A stretch of DNA of 64,000 nt, taken from contig CAVWFN010000007.1 in NCBI GenBank assembly GCA_963754285.1, positions 248,001-312,000 on the forward strand. The letters run 5' to 3'. Origin of the DNA: RYN-133 sp963754285. GTDB taxonomy: Bacteria; Actinomycetota; Actinomycetes; Mycobacteriales; Jatrophihabitantaceae. The notes below the pieces were generated by a model. The model saw only the letters and a program-made list of their open reading frames with translations. It was not told the DNA's origin and ran no database searches. Made by a program: the position numbers and the translations under genes. This document shows, one piece after another, positions 25,464 to 32,887 of this stretch; positions within the stretch are counted from its first letter, which is position 1; each line of letters begins with the position of its first letter.

Positions 25464-26653
25464 TGGCCAGGCTCGAGACGTCGCCGGACTCGCCCGTCCC
25501 GGTCCGGGTGATCGCCATGAAGATCGGCGAATGGATCGCGCGGCTCGGCGAGGTGTGGATCGAGGGGCAGATCGCGCAGCTCACTCGGCGTCCGGGGGTG
25601 TCGACGCAGTTCCTGACCCTGCGTGACACCGACGCGAACATCTCGCTCACCGTGACGTGCCCGCGCGCGATCCTGCCCGAGACGATGGCTGAAGGCAGCC
25701 GTGTGGTGCTGCGGGCACGTCCCGACTTCTACCTGGAGCGTGGCCAGCTCAGCCTGCGCGCGAGCGACATCCGCGAGGTCGGTCTCGGTCAGCTCTTGGC
25801 GCGCTTGGAACAACTGCGCCGGTTGCTCGCCGCCGAGGGGATCTTCGCTCCCGAGCACAAGCTGCGGCTGCCCTTCCTGCCCCAGCAGATCGGGCTGATC
25901 ACCGGACGGGCGAGCGCGGCCGAGCACGACGTCGTAGAAAACGTGCGTCGCCGGCTGCCGGGTGCGCGGTTCCGCATCGAGAATGTCGCCACGCAGGGCG
26001 CATCCGCAGTCAACGAGATCATCGCCGCGATCGAACGCCTCGACGCCGATGCCGCCGTCGACGTGATCGTGCTCGCGCGTGGCGGCGGCAGCGTCGAGGA
26101 TCTGCTCCCGTTCAGCAACGAGTCGCTCGTGCGAGCCGTCTATGCCGCGCGCACTCCTGTCGTCAGCGCGATCGGTCACGAGAGCGACGTCCCGTTGCTC
26201 GATCACGTGGCCGACCTGGCCGCGTCGACGCCGACCGACGCGGCGAAGCGCATCGTCCCCGATCTGGCTGAGGAACTGCAGTTGGTCGCAGAGCTGCGCC
26301 AGCGCGCCCGCGACACGGTGCACCGCCGGATCGAGCGCGAGGCCGAGCTGATGGCGGGGCTGCCGGAGCGGATGCGCGCGACGCTGCGTGTGCGGCTGAC
26401 GCGCGAGCGCGAGGACGCGGTCGGTCAGCGTGATCGCGTGCGGCGTCGACTCGCGGCGCTGCTCGAAGCGGCACACGCCGATCTCGAACACGTCCGCGCA
26501 CGCGTGCGCACCCTGTCGCCGCAGGCCACCCTCGACCGCGGCTACGCGGTCGTCCGGCGCTCCGACGGCACCGTGGTGCGTGAGCCTGCCGAGGCTCTCG
26601 GCGCGCTGCGGATCCGCGTCGCCGGCGGCGAGTTCGACGCAACCGTCCCGTAG
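25463..26653 (+). CDS. xseA: Exodeoxyribonuclease VII large subunit
   Basis: XseA forms, with XseB, a processive nuclease that degrades single-stranded DNA from either end without metal. The 396 residues show the N-terminal OB fold (IGEWIARLGEVWIEGQIAQL, FLTLRDTDANISLTV), the catalytic domain (LPFLPQQIGLITGRASAAEHDV, VIVLARGGGSVEDLLPFSNESLVRA, PVVSAIGHESDVPLLD, AASTPTDAA) and a long C-terminal coiled coil. It overlaps the previous stop by one base and precedes xseB by 10. Confidence 0.96.
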   Translation: MARLETSPDSPVPVRVIAMKIGEWIARLGEVWIEGQIAQLTRRPGVSTQFLTLRDTDANISLTVTCPRAILPETMAEGSRVVLRARPDFYLERGQLSLRASDIREVGLGQLLARLEQLRRLLAAEGIFAPEHKLRLPFLPQQIGLITGRASAAEHDVVENVRRRLPGARFRIENVATQGASAVNEIIAAIERLDADAAVDVIVLARGGGSVEDLLPFSNESLVRAVYAARTPVVSAIGHESDVPLLDHVADLAASTPTDAAKRIVPDLAEELQLVAELRQRARDTVHRRIEREAELMAGLPERMRATLRVRLTREREDAVGQRDRVRRRLAALLEAAHADLEHVRARVRTLSPQATLDRGYAVVRRSDGTVVREPAEALGALRIRVAGGEFDATVP

Positions 26654-26656
26654 CGT
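26651..26656 (+). promoter_or_regulatory. -10 hexamer (TAGCGT) overlapping the xseA stop, for xseB
   Basis: TAGCGT includes the TAG stop of xseA and is followed by 7 bases and GTG 26664, so xseB may have its own leaderless transcript besides read-through. Confidence 0.45.
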
Positions 26657-26663
26657 CTGTGAC

Positions 26664-26867
26664 GTGAGCGAGCCGACCTACGAGCAAGCCCGAGCCGAGC
26701 TGCGCGAGATCGTCGGCAAGCTCGAATCCGGCGGACAGTCGCTCGAGGACTCGCTCGCACTCTGGGAGCGCGGCGAACAACTTGCCGACATCTGCCAGAA
26801 GTGGCTCGACGGCGCCACCGCCCGTCTCGACTCCGCCATCGCCGACCACGACGCTGAACCCACCTGA
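26664..26867 (+). CDS. xseB: Exodeoxyribonuclease VII small subunit
   Basis: The 67-residue helical-hairpin protein has the family pattern YEQARAELREIVGKLESGGQSLEDSLALWERGEQLA, followed by CQKWLDGATARLD. Several XseB copies wrap the XseA coiled coil. GTG 26664 is chosen because it starts the homology. Confidence 0.95.
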   Translation: MSEPTYEQARAELREIVGKLESGGQSLEDSLALWERGEQLADICQKWLDGATARLDSAIADHDAEPT

Positions 26868-26890
26868 CGGCCAGTTCCCCGCCCCTTTCC

Positions 26891-26958
26891 GCGAGTGGTC
26901 ACTTACGCGCCGAGTGGTCACTTATAAGTGACCACTCGCGCGATTAATGACCACTCGC
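26891..26958. repeat. Palindromic intergenic element built from GAGTGGTCA units
   Basis: Four copies of GAGTGGTCA lie here, two direct and two inverted. The central pair forms a perfect 28-base palindrome (26911-26938; core half CGAGTGGTCACTTA). The outer copies at about 26892 and 26957 are also inverted to each other, so the whole 68 bases can fold as nested hairpins. It sits between the convergent xseB and EamA genes and could act as a bidirectional terminator or be an extragenic palindromic repeat. Confidence 0.85.
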
Positions 26959-26973
26959 GGGGGGATGGGGCGG

Positions 26974-27900
26974 TCAGCGTTCGGGCGGCGGGAGCGGGTC
27001 GGCCTCGGGCGCGCGCAGGTACAGCCCGGCGACCGCGGCCAACATGAGCACCGCGCCGACCACGCCCAGCGCCGTCAGCCGCTCGTGCAGTGCGATGGCG
27101 GCGAGTACCGCGGCGGCCAGCGGTTCCAGCAACGTCAGCACACCGGCCGTCTCGGACGAGGTCGTGTGCAGGCCGCGGTAGAACAGCGCGTAGGCCAGCA
27201 CGGTCGTGACGACGCCGATGTAGACCAGCCAGCCGGACGAGATCGCGTCGGCGGGCCACCACAGCCCGAGCGCGAGCGCGACGGGAAACAGCGCGACCGC
27301 ACCGATCGCGCTCGTCACGCCGGTGAGCAGCAGCGCGTCGCCGTCGGCGGCGAGGCGGTGATTGACGACCGTCGTCGCGGCGTAGGCGAGCCCGGCCGCG
27401 AATGACGCGATCAGTCCGAACACCGGATGCGCCCCGGCTGCCGCCGCACCCGGCTTGAGTGACACGAGCACGAGACCGCCGACCGCGGCGACGAGCGTCA
27501 GGAGTCTGAACGCGTCCGGCAATCGGCGTCCGACAACGGCCGCCCAGGCGGTCAGCGCAACCGGGGCGAGCGCGAGGCTGACCAGCGTCGAGATCGTCAC
27601 CCCCACGTACTGCACCCCGACGAAATACAGCGCCTGGTACCCGCCGAGGCCGACCCCGGCAACGACCAGCCACCACCGGTGTTTCGCGAACGCGTCTCGA
27701 GCGCCCGCCCACGCCGCGCGCCGGAACACCGCAGCAACAACGAGGCCGGCGATGAGCAGCCGCAGGAATCCGATCGGGACCGCCGACAGACCGGTGCGGT
27801 CATGAATGATCGCGACGGGAACGCCGGTCGTCCCCCAGAGCAGGGCCCCGCCGCTGACGGCGAGCAGCCCAGAACGACGATGTGGTGCAGAAGTGATCAT
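26974..27900 (-). CDS. EamA/DMT-superfamily transporter
   Basis: The 308-residue protein has about ten membrane helices in two EamA repeats (GGALLWGTTGVPVAII, LRLLIAGLVVAAVF, ALYFVGVQYVGVTISTLVSLALAPVALTAW, then FGLIASFAAGLAYAATTVV, LVYIGVVTTVLAYALFYRGL, AGVLTLLEPLAAAVLAAIALHERL). Members export amino acids or other metabolites; the substrate is not predictable. Confidence 0.88.
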   Translation of the reverse strand: MITSAPHRRSGLLAVSGGALLWGTTGVPVAIIHDRTGLSAVPIGFLRLLIAGLVVAAVFRRAAWAGARDAFAKHRWWLVVAGVGLGGYQALYFVGVQYVGVTISTLVSLALAPVALTAWAAVVGRRLPDAFRLLTLVAAVGGLVLVSLKPGAAAAGAHPVFGLIASFAAGLAYAATTVVNHRLAADGDALLLTGVTSAIGAVALFPVALALGLWWPADAISSGWLVYIGVVTTVLAYALFYRGLHTTSSETAGVLTLLEPLAAAVLAAIALHERLTALGVVGAVLMLAAVAGLYLRAPEADPLPPPER

Positions 27901-28071
27901 TGATGCGCTTCCAGTCCGAAACGGCCGAGTGGACGTCGTGGAGCGCGGTGCGACAGCGCCCCGGAATTACCGGGGAGGCGGGAGGATGGCGCAACAACTG
28001 GTCACGACCGAGACCCTACCGCGCAATGTCGATCTGCAAGGATGAGGACCCGACAACCGCGAGGAGCGCGC
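27901..28071. other. Divergent gap between EamA and glpX genes
   Basis: The 171 bases hold a small inverted repeat, CCCCGG-5-CCGGGG at 27959-27975, and a GAGGAG ribosome site before the glpX ATG. I see no gene here. Confidence 0.5.
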
Positions 28072-29115
28072 ATGACCGACGCCGCCAACGGTGCGGGCGT
28101 ACCACCGGAGCTTGCCGTTCCGCGCCAGGCGCCTGATCGCAACCTGGCGCTGGAGCTCGTGCGCGTCACCGAGGCCGCAGCGATGGCCGGCGGCCGGTGG
28201 GTCGGACGCGGTGACAAGAACGGCGGGGACGGCGCCGCGGTCGATGCGATGCGCGCATTGATCGGCACCGTCTCGATGCGCGGCGTCGTCGTGATCGGCG
28301 AGGGCGAGAAGGACGAAGCTCCGATGCTGTTCAACGGCGAGGAGGTCGGCGACGGCACCGGACCGCTGTGCGACGTCGCGGTCGACCCGATCGACGGCAC
28401 CACGCTGATGGCCAAGGGCATGCCCAACGCGGTCGCGGTGATCGCGGTCGCCGAGCGGGGCGCCATGTTCGACCCGTCCGCTGTCTTCTACATGGACAAG
28501 ATCGCGACCGGGCCCGAGGCGGCCGACGTCATCGACATCACCGTCCCGGTCGGCGAGAACATCCGTCGGGTCGCCAAGGCCAAGCACGGCAATGCCGAGG
28601 ACGTCACGGTGTGCATCCTCGACCGACCGCGCCACGAACAACTCGTCCAAGAAGTCCGCGACGCCGGCGCCCGCATCCGCTTCATCAGCGACGGCGACGT
28701 GGCCGGCGCGATCACTGCGGCCCGGCCCGGCACGGGCGTCGACCTGCTGCTCGGAATCGGCGGCACTCCGGAAGGCATCATCGCCGCAGCGGCGCTGCGC
28801 TGCATGGGCGGCACGATGCAGGCCAGGCTGTGGCCACAGGACGACGACGAGCGGCAGAAGGCTCTCGACGCGGGGCACGACCTCGACCGCGTGCTGCAGA
28901 CCAACGACCTGGTCAGCGGCGACGACATCTTCTTCTGCGCGACCGGTATCACCGACGGTGAGCTCTTGCGTGGTGTGCGCTATTACGCGGATTCTGTCCA
29001 CACGGAGTCCATCGTCATGCGGTCGAAGTCGGGGACGATCCGATTGGTCGATTCGCTACACCAACTCGGCAAGCTGCGTGCATACTCCGCTGTGGACTTC
29101 GACAGACACTCGTAG
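28072..29115 (+). CDS. glpX: Fructose-1,6-bisphosphatase class II
   Basis: GlpX is the gluconeogenic fructose-1,6-bisphosphatase of actinobacteria. The 347 residues show GDKNGGDGAAVDAM, GEGEKDEAPMLFNGE, the metal-binding DPIDGTT, AEDVTVCILDRPRH, GIGGTPEGIIAAAALRCMGG and TGITDGELL. ATG 28072 is used because GAGGAG lies 8 bases upstream. Together with fumC downstream it matches the mycobacterial glpX-fum neighbourhood. Confidence 0.96.
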   Translation: MTDAANGAGVPPELAVPRQAPDRNLALELVRVTEAAAMAGGRWVGRGDKNGGDGAAVDAMRALIGTVSMRGVVVIGEGEKDEAPMLFNGEEVGDGTGPLCDVAVDPIDGTTLMAKGMPNAVAVIAVAERGAMFDPSAVFYMDKIATGPEAADVIDITVPVGENIRRVAKAKHGNAEDVTVCILDRPRHEQLVQEVRDAGARIRFISDGDVAGAITAARPGTGVDLLLGIGGTPEGIIAAAALRCMGGTMQARLWPQDDDERQKALDAGHDLDRVLQTNDLVSGDDIFFCATGITDGELLRGVRYYADSVHTESIVMRSKSGTIRLVDSLHQLGKLRAYSAVDFDRHS

Positions 29116-29124
29116 GGAGCGGAC

Positions 29125-29706
29125 ATGTTGGTTGTGACCACCGACCAGATCACCGGCTGGGAAGTTCAGCGGGTTTGTGGCGAGGTGTTCGGCGTGGCAC
29201 TGCGGGCGCATCCCGCACAGGGCGACGGCGACAAGAGCCTGACCGACGCGCGCAACGACGTGATCTCGAAGATGCTCGAGCAGACCCGCACCAAGGGCGG
29301 CAACGCCGTGGTGGGCCTGCGCTTCGACTCGAGCGACCTCGGTGCCGACGCAAGCGAGCTCTGCGCCTACGGCACGGCGGTCGTGGCCGTGCCCGTGGAC
29401 GAGGGCGCGCGGCAGACGGCGACGGCGCTGGGTTACGGCCAGCCCGCGGCCTCCGAGCAGCAACCAGCACAGCAGTACGACCAGACCCAGCAGACACAGC
29501 AGTACGACCCGAACCAGCAGCAGTACGCCCAGCAGTACGGGCAGCAGTACGACCCGAACCAGCAGTACTACGGCCAGCAGGGCCAATACCCCGGCTACGG
29601 CCAGCAGGGTCAGCAGTATCCCGGCTACGGCCAGCAGCAGCCGGGCTACCAGCAGTACCCGCAGCAGGGATATCCGCAGCAGGGTTACCCGCCCCAGCAG
29701 CAGTAA
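29125..29706 (+). CDS. YbjQ-like (UPF0145) domain with a Gln/Tyr/Gly/Pro-rich tail
   Basis: The first 95 or so residues are a YbjQ/UPF0145 domain (VVTTDQITGWEVQRVCGEVFGVALRA, MLEQTRTKGGNAVVGLRFD, CAYGTAVVAVPV), a pentamer-forming fold of unknown function. The remaining 95 residues are low complexity: QQYDPNQQ, YGQQ, PGYGQQ and QQGYP repeats, a composition like prion-like domains. ATG follows glpX by 9 bases, so it is probably in the glpX operon. Function unknown. Confidence 0.8.
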   Translation: MLVVTTDQITGWEVQRVCGEVFGVALRAHPAQGDGDKSLTDARNDVISKMLEQTRTKGGNAVVGLRFDSSDLGADASELCAYGTAVVAVPVDEGARQTATALGYGQPAASEQQPAQQYDQTQQTQQYDPNQQQYAQQYGQQYDPNQQYYGQQGQYPGYGQQGQQYPGYGQQQPGYQQYPQQGYPQQGYPPQQQ

Positions 29707-29739
29707 TCCGCGTCCTAACAGGGCGTGCCGGTGACCTAA

Positions 29740-29745
29740 TAGGCT
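29740..29745 (+). promoter_or_regulatory. Leaderless -10 hexamer (TAGGCT) for fumC
   Basis: TAGGCT is followed by 7 bases and ATG 29753. Confidence 0.6.
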
Positions 29746-29752
29746 CGGTCGC

Positions 29753-31144
29753 ATGAGCGACACCGAGTACCGCACTGAGAAGGACTCGATGGGCGAGGTC
29801 CGGGTGCCGGCCTCGGCCAAGTGGCGCGCGCAGACCCAGCGCGCCGTCGAGAACTTCCCGATTTCCGGCCAGCCCATCGAGCGCGAGTTGATCGCCGGGC
29901 TGGCGTTGATCAAGGGCGCCGGTGCGCGGGTACGCGCGCAGCGCGGCCTGCTCGACCAGGCCAAGGCCGATGCGATCGCCGCGTCCGCCGAAGAGGTCGC
30001 TCGCGGCGACTGGGACGCCGAGTTCCCGATCGATGTCTTCCAGACCGGCTCGGGCACGTCGTCCAACATGAACACCAACGAGGTGCTCGCGTCGCTGGCT
30101 GCCGATCGGCTCGGCTCGTCCGTGCATCCCAACGACGACGTCAACGACCCGCTGTCGAGCAACGACCAGTTCCCGTCGGCCATCCACGTCGCCGCTACCA
30201 AAGCGGTTGTGGTCGATCTCGAACCCGCGCTCGACCATCTCGCGAGTGCACTCGAGGCGAAGGCCAAGGAGTTCGAGACCGTCGTCAAGTCCGGTCGCAC
30301 GCACCTCATGGACGCGACGCCGGTGACACTCGGTCAGGAATTCGGCGGGTACGCCGCGCAGGTTCGCTACGGCATCGAGCGGTTGCACGCGGTGCTGCCG
30401 CGCGTCGCGGAACTGCCGCTGGGCGGCACGGCCGTCGGCACCGGCATCAACGCGCCGATCGGCTTCGCCGGTGACGTCATCGCATTGATCGCGTCCGAGA
30501 CCGGACTGCCGCTGACCGAGGCACGCGACCACTTCGAGGCGCAGGGTGCACGCGACGGCCTTGTGGAGCTGTCCGGTGCGCTCCGCACCATCGCCGTCGG
30601 TCTGAACAAGATCAGCAACGACATCCGGTGGATGGGCTCGGGCCCGCGCACCGGCCTCACCGAACTGTTCCTGCCCGACCTGCAGCCCGGCTCGTCGATC
30701 ATGCCCGGCAAGGTCAATCCCGTGCTGTGCGAGGCCGTCTGCCAGGTTGTCGCGCAGGTCGTCGGCAACGACGCCGCGGTCGCCTGGGGTGGCGCGGCCG
30801 GCAACTTCGAGCTCAACGTGATGTTGCCGGTGATCGCTCGTAACGTGCTCGAGTCGATCCGGTTGCTGGCCAACGTGTCACGCGTGTTCGCCGATCGCTG
30901 CATCGCCGGTGTCGAAGCGAATGTCGAGCGGTGCCGCGAGTACGCCGAATCGTCGCCGTCCATCGTCACGCCGCTCAACCACTACGTCGGCTACGACGAG
31001 GCCGCCAAGATCGCCAAGCAGGCGCTGGCCGAGCGCAAGACGATCCGTGAGGTCGTGATCGAACGCGGCCACGTCCCCGGCGCGCTCACCGAGGAGAAGC
31101 TCGACGAGGTGCTCGACGTCTTGTCGATGACCTCGCCGAAGTAG
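29753..31144 (+). CDS. fumC: Class II fumarate hydratase
   Basis: FumC is the iron-independent TCA-cycle enzyme interconverting fumarate and malate. The 463 residues show QTGSGTSSNMNTNEV (substrate binding), SSNDQFPSA, SGRTHLMDATPVTLGQEFGGY, GGTAVGTGINAP and the superfamily signature GSSIMPGKVNPV. The start lies 7 bases after a TAGGCT hexamer. Confidence 0.97.
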   Translation: MSDTEYRTEKDSMGEVRVPASAKWRAQTQRAVENFPISGQPIERELIAGLALIKGAGARVRAQRGLLDQAKADAIAASAEEVARGDWDAEFPIDVFQTGSGTSSNMNTNEVLASLAADRLGSSVHPNDDVNDPLSSNDQFPSAIHVAATKAVVVDLEPALDHLASALEAKAKEFETVVKSGRTHLMDATPVTLGQEFGGYAAQVRYGIERLHAVLPRVAELPLGGTAVGTGINAPIGFAGDVIALIASETGLPLTEARDHFEAQGARDGLVELSGALRTIAVGLNKISNDIRWMGSGPRTGLTELFLPDLQPGSSIMPGKVNPVLCEAVCQVVAQVVGNDAAVAWGGAAGNFELNVMLPVIARNVLESIRLLANVSRVFADRCIAGVEANVERCREYAESSPSIVTPLNHYVGYDEAAKIAKQALAERKTIREVVIERGHVPGALTEEKLDEVLDVLSMTSPK

Positions 31145-31159
31145 CACCCGGGGGAATCC

Positions 31160-31714
31160 ATGGCCAAGCAGTACGACGCGATCGACGACCGGCTACGGGC
31201 GTGGATCGCGGCGCAGCCGATGTTCTTCGTCGCCACCGCGCCGCTGGCTGCCGAGGGGCACGTCAACCTCTCGCCCAAGGGCATGGACGGAACGTTCGCC
31301 GTGCTCGGTCCGAAGCAGGTCGGTTACCTCGACTACTTCGGCAGCGGCGTCGAGACGATCGCACACCTGCGCGAGAACGGCCGGATCACCGTCATGTTCT
31401 GCGCGTTCGACGGTGCACCGAACATCGTGCGCCTGCACGGCCGCGGACGAGCCGTGCTTCCCGACGCGGACGGGTTCACCGAGTTGCGCGCACGATTCGT
31501 CAAGACACGCGACAAGGGCGTGCGGTCGATCATCCTGGTCGACGTCGAACGCATCAGTGACTCATGCGGCTTCGCGGTGCCACGAATGAAGCACGTCGCC
31601 GACCGCGACGTCCTCGACAAGGCGCACGAGCGTCGCGACGACGACTACTTCGTGCACTACGCCGCAACGAAGAACGCGACGAGTATCGACGGGCTGCCAG
31701 GCCTGTCCGACTAG
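31160..31714 (+). CDS. Pyridoxamine-5'-phosphate oxidase-like FMN-binding protein
   Basis: The 184-residue split-barrel protein has PMFFVATAPLAAEGHVNLSPKGMDGTFAVLG and YLDYFGSGVETIAHLRENGRITVMFCAFDGAPNIVRLHGRGR, the usual flavin-binding layout of the PPOX superfamily. Redox substrate unknown; F420 or haem could also be the ligand. GGGGGAA precedes the ATG. The stop codon shares 3 bases (ACTAGT) with the convergent bioY stop. Confidence 0.85.
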   Translation: MAKQYDAIDDRLRAWIAAQPMFFVATAPLAAEGHVNLSPKGMDGTFAVLGPKQVGYLDYFGSGVETIAHLRENGRITVMFCAFDGAPNIVRLHGRGRAVLPDADGFTELRARFVKTRDKGVRSIILVDVERISDSCGFAVPRMKHVADRDVLDKAHERRDDDYFVHYAATKNATSIDGLPGLSD

Positions 31715-32309
31715 TCCGCGTCGCGCGACGACCCGCGACGGACAAGCTTCCACGTCGCCGGGAACACGAGTGCGGCGAGGACGAGTTTCGCGAAGTCCGA
31801 GATCAGGAACACGGTCATGCCGTAGTGCACCGCCTGCCGAACGAGTACGACGGCACCTCGTGCATCAACCAGCCCACGCCGAAGGCGTAGATGGCGACGT
31901 TGCCCGCAACCATCAGAAGCGCCGTGCGCCACACGTTGCGGTCGTTGCCGCGGCGGGCGAGCTCGCCGACGAGCCCGGCGGCGACTACGAAGCCGACGAG
32001 ATAGCCGGCCGACGGCCCGGTGAAGCCGTGCGTGTGCCCGGCGAACCACGGCACCCCGGCCGATCCGGCCACGACGTACAGCAGCATCGAGATCAACCCA
32101 CGCACGCTGCCGAGCGCGGCACCCGTCACGAGAACTGCGAGGCTTTGCAGCGTGAACGGCACCGGCGACAGGGATGTCGTGATCGACACCTGAGCAGCCA
32201 GGCCCGTCAGCCCGGCACCGGCGAGCACGAGCACTGCGTCGCGCACCCAGGCACCCGGAACCAGATCGGCAAGGACGATGCGCGGCCGGGCCGCGGCGAT
32301 GCTGGTCAT
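31711..32309 (-). pseudogene. bioY: BioY biotin transporter substrate-binding component, frameshifted
   Basis: BioY is the S component of the ECF biotin transporter. The main frame holds FTLQSLAVLVTGAALG, GPSAGYLVGFVVAAGLVGELARRG and GVGWLMHEVPSYSF; the C-terminal helix (AVHYGMTVFLISDFAKLVLAALVF) continues in a different frame. One missing base near 31834-31838 explains this; restoring it gives 199 residues, the family length. No ecfA/ecfT genes are adjacent, so energy-coupling parts must be elsewhere or absent. Confidence 0.82.
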
Positions 32310-32356
32310 GCGCCACAGGTTATCGGCACCGCGCGGAACCGACATCGTGGCGTCAC

Positions 32357-32869
32357 TCACGCCGAGGTGGGCGTATCCCAACCCGGCGCGAATCGGCCGA
32401 GCCACGCTCGTCCGTCGTCGGGCAAGGTGCCGTAGGCGTCGGCGACGCGCGCCCAGCCGGTCACCATCGCGGCGAAGTTGAGCGGGTTGTAGACGTCCTC
32501 CTCGTAGCTGAACAGGTTCGCCCCGGCGTAGTGCAGGATCGTCGTGTTCGGTGCCGTGTGCACGCTGCCGTCGCCGGGGTTGCGCATGAGATTGCCGATC
32601 TCGCAGATGATCCAGCCCCGCTCGTCGTCGAAGACCGACCAGGCGACCGGGAAGTCGGTCATGCAGTTGCCCGGAAAGCTCGTCATCGTGCGCACGGCCC
32701 ACTGGGCGATCGCCGTGCGTCCTTCGAAGCGGCCGTACGCGTGCTCGTTGTAGGAGGCGTCCTCGGTGAACAGCCCGGCGAACAACGTCCAGTCGTTGGT
32801 CGCCTTCGCCTGCCGCACCGTGGCCTGGTAGTTCGCGAAAGCGGTCTCGAGCTCTGCGCGCGTCGGCAT
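32357..32869 (-). CDS. SnoaL-like/NTF2-fold protein
   Basis: The 170-residue protein has the cone-shaped NTF2 pattern: an N-terminal helix (ELETAFANYQATVRQAKATNDWTLFAGLFTEDASYNEHAYGRFEGRTAI broken by turns), MTSFPGNCMTDFPVAWSVFDDERGWIICEIGNLM and a terminal tail. It has a catalytic-looking His-Asp set but no diagnostic motif. Substrate unknown. Confidence 0.75.
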   Translation of the reverse strand: MPTRAELETAFANYQATVRQAKATNDWTLFAGLFTEDASYNEHAYGRFEGRTAIAQWAVRTMTSFPGNCMTDFPVAWSVFDDERGWIICEIGNLMRNPGDGSVHTAPNTTILHYAGANLFSYEEDVYNPLNFAAMVTGWARVADAYGTLPDDGRAWLGRFAPGWDTPTSA

Positions 32870-32887
32870 TGGGCGGACGCTACCGGC

